Counted from the first letter of the stretch, positions 1 through 5,368 are shown. The stretch is 8,106 bases of DNA from an archaeon (GCA_005239615.1 SBBR01000006.1:1-8106), one strand, 5' to 3'. A program made the numbers and translations. The notes: generated by a model from the letters alone, not told the origin.

Positions 1-180
1 CAGTTTCAGCCCTAAAGCCACTAGGAAAGCCAAAACATGAATATTTGCAAACCCGAAAAATACGAATGGCAGTAGGGAGTTAAACGCTTTACTTTACAGG
101 GACCTTAGTGCCGGTGCGACTTCTCAGATATTTGTGCATAACCAGACCATTCTTTAACTTTTTTTGGCATATTATTCTTC
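1..180. other. Upstream flank with no assignable gene
   Basis: This stretch precedes pcc1. On the plus strand the frame starting at base 2 is open from the window edge to a TGA at 38-40, and the frame starting at base 3 is open to a TAA near 81-83. Either could be the 3' end of an upstream gene, but the short peptides match no family I can name. In other archaea pcc1 often follows rpl37ae and rpoP; neither is recognisable here. The last 30 bases hold the probable pcc1 promoter, listed separately. Confidence 0.4.
152..159 (+). promoter_or_regulatory. Probable TATA box of the pcc1 operon
   Basis: CTTTAACT is centred about 27 bp before the ATG at 181, the usual archaeal distance from TATA box to transcription start. 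It is followed by a T-rich stretch. The mRNA would then start at or next to the ATG, which fits the lack of any Shine-Dalgarno sequence before pcc1. The match to the TATA consensus is only moderate. Confidence 0.45.
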
Positions 181-423
181 ATGTTTTCAGAGAAAAAGCA
201 GTTCAAATTCCAATCCGAAAAAGCCGCCCGGCTTGCCGCCCACGCGCTCGCGCAGGAACTGGAGGGACGCTTCTTCGGGCGCTCGCAGACATCCATCCAT
301 ATCAATAAAAACCTTGTTTTGCTCACCATTGTAGCAAAGGACAGACATTCGCTGGACGCAGCAATGAACTCCTTTTCACGCTTGCTGGAAATGTGCAGGG
401 AAATCGCTTTGTTGGGGGGGTGA
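181..423 (+). CDS. pcc1: KEOPS complex subunit Pcc1
   Basis: Pcc1 is the small dimerisation subunit of the archaeal KEOPS complex, which works with Kae1, Bud32 and Cgi121 to make N6-threonylcarbamoyladenosine at position 37 of ANN-decoding tRNAs in the cytoplasm. The 80-residue length fits the family. The predicted fold is an N-terminal strand (KQFKF, residues 6-10), a helix of roughly residues 12-28, two strands around SIHI and LVLLTIVAKD (38-54), and a C-terminal helix with the family-like pattern D54, L58, A61, N63, S64, R67. The next gene, prefoldin beta, begins three bases after the stop; that pairing is conserved in many archaea and supports the call. The ATG at 181 sits about 27 bp after a TATA-like box, so translation is probably leaderless. 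The remaining uncertainty is that Pcc1 sequences diverge strongly. Confidence 0.85.
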   Translation: MFSEKKQFKFQSEKAARLAAHALAQELEGRFFGRSQTSIHINKNLVLLTIVAKDRHSLDAAMNSFSRLLEMCREIALLGG

Positions 424-425
424 TA

Positions 426-800
426 ATGGCTGATTTGAACAAGTCCATACAGGAATTCGAGAGGAGCAGGGCACAGCTCTCGGCTATCGAAAGCCAGACC
501 CAGGGCCTCAACATCCAGAACCAGGTGCTAGAAGAGGCCATCAAGGAGCTGAAAGACACCAAGGAGAAAAAGGTGTACAAAGCAGTTGGCAACATCCTCA
601 TACTAAATGACCCCAAGAAGGTGGAGAAGGAGCTCTCCGACCAGAAGGAAACTGTGGAGCTCAGGCTCAAGACAGTAAAGAAGCAGGAAGAGGCTATGCT
701 CGACAAGCTCAACAAACTCAAGGCGGAAATAGAGGCCATCCAGAAGGGCGCCGATAAGGGAGATAATAAGGGAGATAAAGAAAAGGGCGGGGCAAAATGA
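426..800 (+). CDS. pfdB: Prefoldin subunit beta
   Basis: Prefoldin beta joins prefoldin alpha in a hexamer (two alpha, four beta) that holds unfolded proteins and passes them to the thermosome in the cytosol. The 124-residue product shows the family layout: a long N-terminal coiled-coil helix (about residues 2-42), a central beta-hairpin segment with the signature-like VYKAVGNILI, then a C-terminal coiled coil (about 60-105). The ATG at 426 is preferred over an in-frame ATG at 393, which would lie inside pcc1. It is preceded by GGGGGGTGAT, an almost full complement of the archaeal 16S 3' end, which overlaps the pcc1 stop and suggests coupled translation. The last 16-18 residues are a Lys/Gly/Asp-rich tail encoded by a 12-base tandem repeat, probably disordered and lineage-specific. 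Confidence 0.93.
   Translation: MADLNKSIQEFERSRAQLSAIESQTQGLNIQNQVLEEAIKELKDTKEKKVYKAVGNILILNDPKKVEKELSDQKETVELRLKTVKKQEEAMLDKLNKLKAEIEAIQKGADKGDNKGDKEKGGAK
754..778 (+). repeat. 12-base tandem repeat in the pfdB tail
   Basis: ATAAGGGAGATAA occurs at 754-766 and again at 766-778, a tandem array of period 12 that stays in frame. It encodes the DKGDNKGDKEKG-like tail of prefoldin beta. Slippage in such an array changes tail length without shifting frame, so the length may vary between relatives. Confidence 0.8.
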
Positions 801-1832
801 ATGTCCTTGAGGACCCTTTCCAAGCTTTACAATAAGCGCGTGCTGCTCCTCACACATTCCGGCTGCGACGTCGACTCCCTTGGAAGCGCTGCCGCGTTAC
901 ACTTCTCGCTGCACGGAAAGGCTCTCACTACAATAGGCGTGCCAGAGCGCATAAACACTGGCGCTAAGGCCCTTGCTGAGAAGCTTTCCATCCCATACAC
1001 GCTGAACCCTTCCTTTTCCGGCTTTGATGCGGCAGTATGCCTCGACTTCAACGAGCTAGAGATGCTTGGTGGGCTCAAAGGGGATTTCCTGGCCTTCAAG
1101 GGCGAAAAGTTCCTCATTGACCATCACTCCAAAAACAAAAACACCCTTTCCGGGAACACGCCTCCAATAGCGTCGCTAAAAAATTCGGGCGTTTCGGAAA
1201 AGGCGGTTTCCGCGACCGAGGTAGTGTATGGCCTGCTCAAGGCCTCGAAGCTCAGGGTTCCGCAGAAGGCGCTTGTGTGCATCGCATGTGGCATAATAAC
1301 CGATTCCTCATCATTCCTCGTAGCTGACCATGAGACATTTTCGATAATGTCGGAAATAATGCGGAAGGCGAAGATGCCTTATCGAGAGATTGTCTCTCTC
1401 TTCAGGGCAGAGCTCGACATTTCGCAGAAAATCGCCGCCCTCAAGGCAGCAAGGAGGTGTAGGGTATTCAAGTCAGGCGAATCCCTAATCGCTGTTTCCG
1501 ATGTTGGCGCGTTCGAGGCCGATGCAGCTGCCACCCTTGTGCGCATCGGTGCTGATGTGGCTTTCTGTGGAGATGCGGATGCTGGCAAGATAAGGGTGAG
1601 CGGCAGGGCGAACAGCAACTGGGTTGCGAAGCACGGCATTGACCTTGCAAAGGACGTTTTCGGGAGGCTCCCTTCATTCTTTCCCGGCACGGGCGGTGGG
1701 CATCCCGGGGCGGCCGGCTTCAATGGCACAGCGAATGAAATTGGCCCTGTCCTGCTCAAGTGCGCCGAGCTGGTGCACCAGTTCAACACTGCAAGAAGCG
1801 GTGTCTTGAGCCAGATGAAAGAGTATCCCTGA
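801..1832 (+). CDS. DHH/DHHA1-family phosphoesterase
   Basis: This is a metal-dependent phosphoesterase of the DHH superfamily (NrnA/RecJ-like), 343 residues, probably cytoplasmic. Family members cleave nanoRNA, 3'-phosphoadenosine 5'-phosphate or cyclic dinucleotides; the substrate cannot be read from the sequence. Manganese-ligand motifs are visible in order: THSGCDVDSLGSA (H19, D23, D25), D82 in VCLDF, the name-giving D107-H108-H109 in LIDHHS, and D168 in ITDSSSF. The C-terminal DHHA1 domain carries the glycine-rich GTGGGHPGAAG (296-306), which binds the substrate phosphate in relatives. All catalytic positions appear present. The ATG lies immediately after the pfdB TGA and in the same frame, so translation is probably by reinitiation. 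It is the last gene of the pcc1-pfdB operon, and a T7 tract follows 30 bases downstream. Confidence 0.9.
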   Translation: MSLRTLSKLYNKRVLLLTHSGCDVDSLGSAAALHFSLHGKALTTIGVPERINTGAKALAEKLSIPYTLNPSFSGFDAAVCLDFNELEMLGGLKGDFLAFKGEKFLIDHHSKNKNTLSGNTPPIASLKNSGVSEKAVSATEVVYGLLKASKLRVPQKALVCIACGIITDSSSFLVADHETFSIMSEIMRKAKMPYREIVSLFRAELDISQKIAALKAARRCRVFKSGESLIAVSDVGAFEADAAATLVRIGADVAFCGDADAGKIRVSGRANSNWVAKHGIDLAKDVFGRLPSFFPGTGGGHPGAAGFNGTANEIGPVLLKCAELVHQFNTARSGVLSQMKEYP

Positions 1833-1858
1833 AAGACTGTTGGCCGCACAAACCCAAA

Positions 1859-2149
1859 TCATTTTTTTCCTTTTGCCCTTTGCCTAGTGCCCAGGCTTTC
1901 TTTCGCCTTCCATTTTCCTTGAGCTTTCCCTTTCCGCCTTTTTCCAGCTTTCTTCACGCGTTTCTTCCTCTTCTTCTCGAGCTCCTTTATGAGCGCGAGC
2001 TCCTGTTCGGTGTAGGGCTTTGCATACTTCCTGTATTTTGTCTTGGCCCAGTGCTCCGGCTGCCTTTTCCTCATGCGCAGCTCCTGCTGTATTAAGAGCT
2101 TCCTCAGATTTTCCGATGGCCGGCCCAGGTTTTCACCAATCATTTCCAT
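1859..2149 (-). CDS. Small, highly basic hypothetical protein
   Basis: I do not recognise this 96-residue protein. Its second half is extremely rich in Lys and Arg (runs such as KKRKKRVKKAGKRRKG), with no hydrophobic segment and no cysteine, so a soluble protein that binds RNA, ribosomes or DNA is plausible but inferred. The N-terminal half contains PSENLRKLLIQQELRMRKR and an HWAKTKYRKYAKPYTEQEL stretch, probably helical. The reading frame is supported by a TATA box (CTTAAATA, minus strand, 2173-2180) centred 27 bp before the ATG at 2149, which implies a leaderless mRNA; no Shine-Dalgarno is present. The gene converges on the DHH phosphoesterase, 26 bases away. A second in-frame ATG at 2143 is possible. 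Confidence 0.62.
   Translation of the reverse strand: MEMIGENLGRPSENLRKLLIQQELRMRKRQPEHWAKTKYRKYAKPYTEQELALIKELEKKRKKRVKKAGKRRKGKAQGKWKAKESLGTRQRAKGKK
1862..1868 (+). terminator. T7 terminator for the pcc1-pfdB-DHH operon
   Basis: Seven T residues, followed by CC and four more T, begin 30 bases after the DHH gene stop on the plus strand. Archaeal RNA polymerase terminates at such U-rich tracts without needing a hairpin. The tract lies inside the last codons (AAA AAA) of the convergent gene on the minus strand, so coding sequence and terminator share the same bases. Confidence 0.6.
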
Positions 2150-2386
2150 GCACTAAAATGGGGTTTTTGTGCTATTTAAGGATATGGTTGGGCCTTGCCA
2201 TCAACGCCTTTCCGGCACAATAGTCATTTGGCTTTTCCCCTTTTTTAAGATAAATTTCGCTTTCAAGAGCCCGGCCACACGCTTTCTTCTCGCCCGCTTT
2301 GCCATGGGTCATACTCTATTTCGTCCCGGGCTGCTGCGGCCCTGACAATTGTTCCCTGGTACCATAAGCATTTTTATTCTGCCACC
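2150..2386. other. Intergenic region between the two small minus-strand genes
   Basis: Apart from the TATA box at 2173-2180 I see no gene here. There is a T6 tract on the plus strand around 2241-2246 and a 7-bp inverted repeat, AGCCCGG at 2268-2274 and CCGGGCT at 2326-2332, separated by 51 bases. No U-rich terminator follows the minus-strand gene that ends at 2387. Confidence 0.5.
2173..2180 (-). promoter_or_regulatory. TATA box of the basic-protein gene
   Basis: Read on the minus strand this is CTTAAATA, very close to the archaeal TATA consensus. Its centre is about 27 bp from base 2149, the A of the start codon, so transcription should start on the ATG itself. This is the best evidence that the small basic reading frame is a real gene. 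Confidence 0.65.
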
Positions 2387-2704
2387 TCACATCCCCTTTA
2401 TCCTGAAGAAGCAGCCCTCGCACACGAACTTCATGTTGAAATCAACGCCCAGCTCGGCCTTCTCGTTGCAGAGGATGCATTCGCGCGGGTTGTCCACGAC
2501 CCTGCGGCGCATACTCCACTCATAAAGCAGGTCCCAATCCAGCCAATCAGGCAGAACGAGGTCCTTCATAACCATCTTGTCATTCTGCTGGATGCGCTTT
2601 ATCTGCTGGGGCAGGACGCTCCTGCCGAGGTTCTCCATGAATTTTATGCGGTCGACCTGCCGCTTCCTTGCGAACTCGAGCATCTTCCCGTCGTAGTAGT
2701 TCAT
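2387..2704 (-). CDS. Hypothetical protein with C-terminal zinc-ribbon-like CxxC pairs
   Basis: This 105-residue protein is not one I can name. The C-terminus has C76-x2-C79 and C95-x2-C98 with 15 residues between them, the layout of a small zinc ribbon or treble clef that would bind one zinc. The N-terminal two thirds are charged and probably helical, with a tryptophan-rich stretch LPDWLDWDLLYEW (51-63). There is no signal peptide or membrane segment. Roles in translation, transcription or protein contacts are all possible. The ATG at 2704 lies 27 bp from a TATA box (ATTAAATA on the minus strand), so the mRNA is probably leaderless. The gene is divergent from the toxin-antitoxin operon, with 93 bases between the starts. 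Confidence 0.7.
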   Translation of the reverse strand: MNYYDGKMLEFARKRQVDRIKFMENLGRSVLPQQIKRIQQNDKMVMKDLVLPDWLDWDLLYEWSMRRRVVDNPRECILCNEKAELGVDFNMKFVCEGCFFRIKGM

Positions 2705-2727
2705 CAGGAAAATGAACGCCTTTGTGG

Positions 2728-2735
2728 TATTTAAT
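2728..2735 (-). promoter_or_regulatory. TATA box of the CxxC-protein gene
   Basis: On the minus strand the bases read ATTAAATA. The centre is about 27 bp from the ATG at 2704, giving a predicted start of transcription on or next to the start codon. It faces away from the toxin-antitoxin promoter in the same 93-base gap. Confidence 0.6.
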
Positions 2736-2760
2736 GGTTTTTATTCTTCAAAGGCAAATG

Positions 2761-2800
2761 CTTATAAAAGCTTTATAGATTGTTCTATAGTGGTTCTATG
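2761..2800 (+). promoter_or_regulatory. Toxin-antitoxin promoter and probable operator
   Basis: TATAAA, AGC, TTTATA form a 6-bp inverted repeat at 2763-2777 that includes the likely TATA box, about 30 bp before the antitoxin ATG. Downstream, GTTCTAT occurs at 2782-2788 and 2793-2799, two direct repeats 11 bp apart, about one helical turn. Ribbon-helix-helix antitoxins commonly bind tandem half-sites spaced this way and repress their own operon. The repeats span the predicted transcription start and run into the ATG. Confidence 0.55.
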
Positions 2801-3037
2801 GAGTACACTTCAATCCAGATAATGCCGGAGACGAGGAAAAGGCTCTCAAGCCTCAAGGAGGATAAGAGGCAGACTTATGACGCCGTCCTCAACAGGCTAA
2901 TGGCTCTCATACCTGCAGGGGATGATCAGGGTGAGTATTCGGATGAGTTCATGATAGGGCTTCTCAATGCAAAGCTCCAAGTAAGGCAAGGGCAAACAGT
3001 ATCCCACAGCCAGGCCAAGAAATCGCTGGGGTTGTGA
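2798..3037 (+). CDS. Ribbon-helix-helix antitoxin
   Basis: The 79-residue product is the likely antitoxin of the toxin encoded just downstream. Its N-terminus MEYTSIQIMPETRKRL has the short basic-hydrophobic strand of a ribbon-helix-helix DNA-binding domain, followed by two helices (about residues 10-36, including TYDAVLNRLMAL). After an acidic linker, the C-terminal VRQGQTVSHSQAKKSLGL resembles the toxin-binding tails of RelB-type antitoxins. The ATG at 2798 is chosen because an in-frame TTG at 2780 would lie too close to the TATA box. The stop codon TGA overlaps the toxin GTG start. Autoregulation through the upstream 11-bp direct repeats is inferred from known systems. Confidence 0.82.
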   Translation: MEYTSIQIMPETRKRLSSLKEDKRQTYDAVLNRLMALIPAGDDQGEYSDEFMIGLLNAKLQVRQGQTVSHSQAKKSLGL

Positions 3038-3306
3038 GCTTGGCATGGCGCATTGAATGGTCCAAGGAAGCCCTCCGCGACCTTAGCAGACTCGAACACA
3101 AGGATGCCAAACGCCTTGTGAAAAAGATTGAATCGATCATTGAAGACCCGCTGGCCCACTTTGAGAGGCTCTCAAGGTATGATGATTACAAAATAAGGGC
3201 AGGGGACTTCCGCGCGATTTGTCTTCTATTATTCCAGACCCAGACCATTTTGGTCGAAAAGGCCGGCCACCACAAGTACATCTACAAAAATTTTTCAAAA
3301 AAATAA
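3034..3306 (+). CDS. RelE/ParE-family toxin
   Basis: This 90-residue protein has the RelE/ParE pattern from end to end: an opening strand WRIEWSKEALRDL (5-17), two helices with DLSRLEHKDAKRLVKKI, EDPLAHFERL (37-46), then YKIRAGDFRAI (52-62) and the closing GHHKYIYK (78-85). RelE toxins cut mRNA in the ribosomal A site, while ParE toxins act on gyrase; sequence alone does not separate them here. K53, R55 and R60 are the likely basic active-site residues. The usual Arg of the terminal GHRxxIY motif is His80, with Lys81 next to it, a possible loss or change of activity. It starts with GTG, overlapping the antitoxin stop as GTGA, which should couple translation. Its stop directly abuts the stop of the convergent gene. 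Confidence 0.87.
   Translation: MSLAWRIEWSKEALRDLSRLEHKDAKRLVKKIESIIEDPLAHFERLSRYDDYKIRAGDFRAICLLLFQTQTILVEKAGHHKYIYKNFSKK
3297..3303 (-). terminator. T7 terminator of the helix-turn-helix gene
   Basis: On the minus strand seven T residues begin four bases beyond the TAG stop of the convergent gene, followed after GAAAAA by another five T (3286-3290). This is a good archaeal U-rich terminator. The same bases on the plus strand are the AAA AAA codons for the last two lysines of the toxin. Confidence 0.55.
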
Positions 3307-3666
3307 CTACAGGTACAAGACCTTCCCCTCCTTGCGCAGCTTCCGCCTCTCCGCGTACCTGACAAGGTAATGGCAGGTACTTTTCGGTATTCCTGTAATC
3401 CGCTCTATCTCCCTGTATGTTCGGTCATCCCTGTGCAGCTCCACAACTTCAAGAATCTTTTCCATTGGGAGTGAGATAGGCCTCCCCCTTGCCTCTTCAA
3501 TTACCACTTCCGCGCCCTTCGCGTCCAGCAGTTTCCTGGCTTTCGCGCTGAGCCTCCTGAATGTGCTGTCAGGCATGTAAATTGTCACAGTGCCCTCCAG
3601 CGCCTTACAAAGTTCTGCCGCCCTTGGGGGCCGTGAGAAATGCACCTTGTCAGCCATGCCACTCAT
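3307..3666 (-). CDS. Hin-like helix-turn-helix DNA-binding protein
   Basis: The 119-residue product ends in a homeodomain-like helix-turn-helix of the kind found in Hin and other serine recombinases: GRPISLPMEKILEVVEL (61-77), then TYREIERITGIPKSTCHYLV (83-102), where IPKSTCHYL is the recognition helix. The catalytic recombinase domain is absent, so it is more likely a regulator than a recombinase. Residues 26-60 (TVTIYMPDSTFRRL onward) may form a small N-terminal domain. The gene is divergent from ribBA across 70 bases, so control of ribBA or of itself is possible but inferred. The TATA-like CTTAAAAA at 3684-3691 lies about 30 bp from the second ATG (3657) but only 21 bp from the first (3666), so the shorter start may be the real one. 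Confidence 0.75.
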   Translation of the reverse strand: MSGMADKVHFSRPPRAAELCKALEGTVTIYMPDSTFRRLSAKARKLLDAKGAEVVIEEARGRPISLPMEKILEVVELHRDDRTYREIERITGIPKSTCHYLVRYAERRKLRKEGKVLYL

Positions 3667-3674
3667 TTCCGTTA

Positions 3675-3698
3675 CGCATCACGTTTTTAAGTAATGCG
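3675..3698 (-). promoter_or_regulatory. TATA-like box within an inverted repeat, between the helix-turn-helix gene and ribBA
   Basis: CTTAAAAA on the minus strand (3684-3691) is the best TATA candidate for the helix-turn-helix gene. The same bases read TTTTTAAG on the plus strand and could serve ribBA with a leader of about 25-35 bases. CGCAT (3675-3679) and ATGCG (3694-3698) form a 5-bp inverted repeat around it, a possible operator. The 70-base gap is too short for an FMN riboswitch. Confidence 0.4.
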
Positions 3699-3736
3699 CG
3701 GCCAGTATTCTTAGCCGGTTTTCCCGGGCCATTATT

Positions 3737-4945
3737 ATGTGTGTGGTTATGCCCTTTAAATTCGATTCAGTCGAGGCTGGAATGAAGGCCCTGAGGCGCG
3801 GCGAAATCGTAATCCTCGTGGATGACGAGAGGCGCGAAAATGAAGGCGACCTTGTCCTCGCGGCGGAGAAGGCCACTCCAGAAAAGCTGAACTTCATGCT
3901 GAGGGAAGGCCGCGGCCTCCTGTGCGTGCCCATCACAAGTGAAAAGGCAGCCCAGCTCGACCTGCCGAGAATGGCTAAGAACAGCGACAGGTTCGACACC
4001 CCATTCACTGTTTCGGTGGATGCAAAGGGCACGAGCACAGGTGTGAGCGTGAAGGACAGGCTCCTCACCATAAAAACCATTCTCAGCGCAGCCTCGCGGC
4101 CGGAGGACCTCCACAGGCCTGGTCACGTTTTTCCCTTGATTGCGAGGGAAGGCGGGGTTCTGCACCGCGCAGGACACACCGAAGGCGCGGTTGATTTGCT
4201 TTCCACTGCCGGAATGAACCCTGTTGGTGTGATTTGCGAGATTATGAACAAAGACGGGAGCATGGCCCGTCTACCTGGCCTAATGAAATTCAGCCGTAGG
4301 CACGGCCTCAAAATAGTGTGCCTCAAGGATGTCATCAGCCACAGGCTCAGGAAAGGTCTTATGGTGAGAAAGGTTGCCGAGGCAAGCCTTCCCACGAAAT
4401 TCGGCGACTTCACTGCAATGGGCTACACAGACCTCCTCGAGGGCAATGATTACATTGCATTGGTGAAGGGTAGGGTTGGGGGGAGGAAGAACGTGCTTGT
4501 GCGCGTGCACTCTGCCTGCCTGACCGGTGATGTTTTCCACAGCCTGAGGTGCGACTGCAACGCCCAGCTCCACGCTGCGCTCTCCATGATTTCCCGCGAG
4601 GGAAAAGGCGTGCTGCTTTACATCCCCAGCCACGAGGGCAGGGGCATCGGCATCCTCAACAAGCTCCGCGCGTACTCCTTGCAGGACAGGGGCAAGGACA
4701 CTGTAGAGGCGAACAGGGCGCTCGGCTTAGAGGTGGACAAGCGCGAGTACGGCACAGGCGCGAGGATACTCCGCGAGCTTGGCCTCACTACAATCCGGGT
4801 GCTTACCAACAACCCGAAGAAGCTCAGGGGCCTTGAGGGCTTTGGCCTCGAGATTGTGGGGCAGATTCCCCTCAGGGCAAAGCCAAACAGGCACAACAGG
4901 CGCTACCTCGAGACGAAGAAAAAAAAGCTTGGGCACAGGCTTTAA
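3737..4945 (+). CDS. ribBA: Bifunctional RibBA: DHBP synthase / GTP cyclohydrolase II
   Basis: A fused riboflavin-synthesis enzyme of 402 residues. The N-terminal half (to about residue 206) is 3,4-dihydroxy-2-butanone-4-phosphate synthase, which converts ribulose 5-phosphate to the four-carbon precursor and formate. It shows the acidic DDERRENEGD loop (29-38), RAGHTEGAVDL (144-154) and GVICEIMNKDGSMARLP. The C-terminal half is GTP cyclohydrolase II, which opens GTP to the pyrimidine precursor. It has the zinc ligands C261, C272 and C274 with exactly the spacing of E. coli RibA, the HEGRGIG loop, and D334/R336 matching the catalytic Asp and Arg, then LTNNPKK and HNRRYLETK. The usual Glu of HSECLTGD is Ala260. 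Both halves look intact. MPFKFDSVEAGM at the second ATG (3749) resembles the normal N-terminus of the family and may be the true start. No other riboflavin gene is in the window. Confidence 0.95.
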   Translation: MCVVMPFKFDSVEAGMKALRRGEIVILVDDERRENEGDLVLAAEKATPEKLNFMLREGRGLLCVPITSEKAAQLDLPRMAKNSDRFDTPFTVSVDAKGTSTGVSVKDRLLTIKTILSAASRPEDLHRPGHVFPLIAREGGVLHRAGHTEGAVDLLSTAGMNPVGVICEIMNKDGSMARLPGLMKFSRRHGLKIVCLKDVISHRLRKGLMVRKVAEASLPTKFGDFTAMGYTDLLEGNDYIALVKGRVGGRKNVLVRVHSACLTGDVFHSLRCDCNAQLHAALSMISREGKGVLLYIPSHEGRGIGILNKLRAYSLQDRGKDTVEANRALGLEVDKREYGTGARILRELGLTTIRVLTNNPKKLRGLEGFGLEIVGQIPLRAKPNRHNRRYLETKKKKLGHRL

Positions 4946-5035
4946 CGGGAATACCCTAACTGCTAACGGTTTTGACCGGAAAACCCGAATTCCTAAATGA
5001 ATATCAAGGGGGAAAATAAATCTTATTACTGTTTT

Positions 5036-5064
5036 CTGAATTTCGGTAACGGTCTGAAATTCAG
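5036..5064. repeat. Perfect 9-bp inverted repeat
   Basis: CTGAATTTC at 5036-5044 is matched by GAAATTCAG at 5056-5064, with an 11-base spacer containing GGTAACGGT. It could be a protein-binding operator or the stem of an RNA hairpin. No T-tract follows, so a classical terminator is unlikely. Confidence 0.7.
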
Positions 5065-5294
5065 CGATTTCATCCATGGAGAACTTTTCAGGTTATCCGC
5101 GTTGGCGCAAAGAAATATTTACATTAGGCGGGCCAGAAAGGAGTTGCCGCCATTTTCATTCGCCCCGAAGCCATTGTAACTTAAAACCTTCAAAGGTAGA
5201 AAGTTTTCCCATCTTCCGAGAGGAAATTCCCATTATTCTCGCTCCGGCCTTGACACCATGGTTCACGCCCATCTTTTAGATTCACCTACGTGAC

Positions 5295-5368
5295 AATAGG
5301 CCATATAGCGCGAACAATATCGAAGAATGAAGGGCTGCATTCAAATAGGCCATATGGTAGGGGCCATA
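5295..5368. repeat. Cluster of GGCCATA repeats
   Basis: The 12-mer AATAGGCCATAT occurs at 5295-5306 and 5344-5355, 49 bases apart, and a third GGCCATA is at 5362-5368. The second copy sits in the palindrome CCATATGG (5350-5357). Copies one and three are both followed by a related AGC-(GCG/A)-AACAAT sequence. The cluster ends about 45 bp before the transporter TATA box, so it may bind a regulator of that gene. Confidence 0.6.

Noticed and set aside
201..211. GTTCAAATTCC resembling a tRNA T-loop
   Set aside because: It lies inside pcc1 and has no surrounding cloverleaf; a chance match.
1379..1849. A 156-codon minus-strand frame opposite the DHH gene
   Set aside because: It is a shadow of a gene with intact catalytic motifs and has no promoter or recognisable product.
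1760..2095. A 111-codon plus-strand frame opposite the basic-protein gene
   Set aside because: It overlaps the end of the DHH gene, and the opposite strand has a well-placed TATA box; the product is only the complement of Lys/Arg codons.
2268..2332. A 7-bp inverted repeat 65 bases long that looked like a tRNA acceptor stem
   Set aside because: There is no T-arm consensus, no anticodon or D-arm, and the length is too short on either strand.
2780..2797. An upstream TTG start for the antitoxin
   Set aside because: It lies at or before the predicted transcription start, and the ribbon-helix-helix strand begins at the ATG at 2798.
3667..3736. A search for an FMN riboswitch before ribBA
   Set aside because: The 70-base gap is too short for the conserved structure and none of its motifs are seen.
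4997..5179. A 60-codon open frame on the plus strand in the gap after ribBA
   Set aside because: It has no TATA box at the right distance, no convincing Shine-Dalgarno, an unremarkable product, and overlaps the inverted repeat at 5036-5064.
5295..5368. GGCCATA repeats considered as a CRISPR fragment
   Set aside because: The repeats are only 7-12 bases, irregularly spaced, and no cas gene is present.
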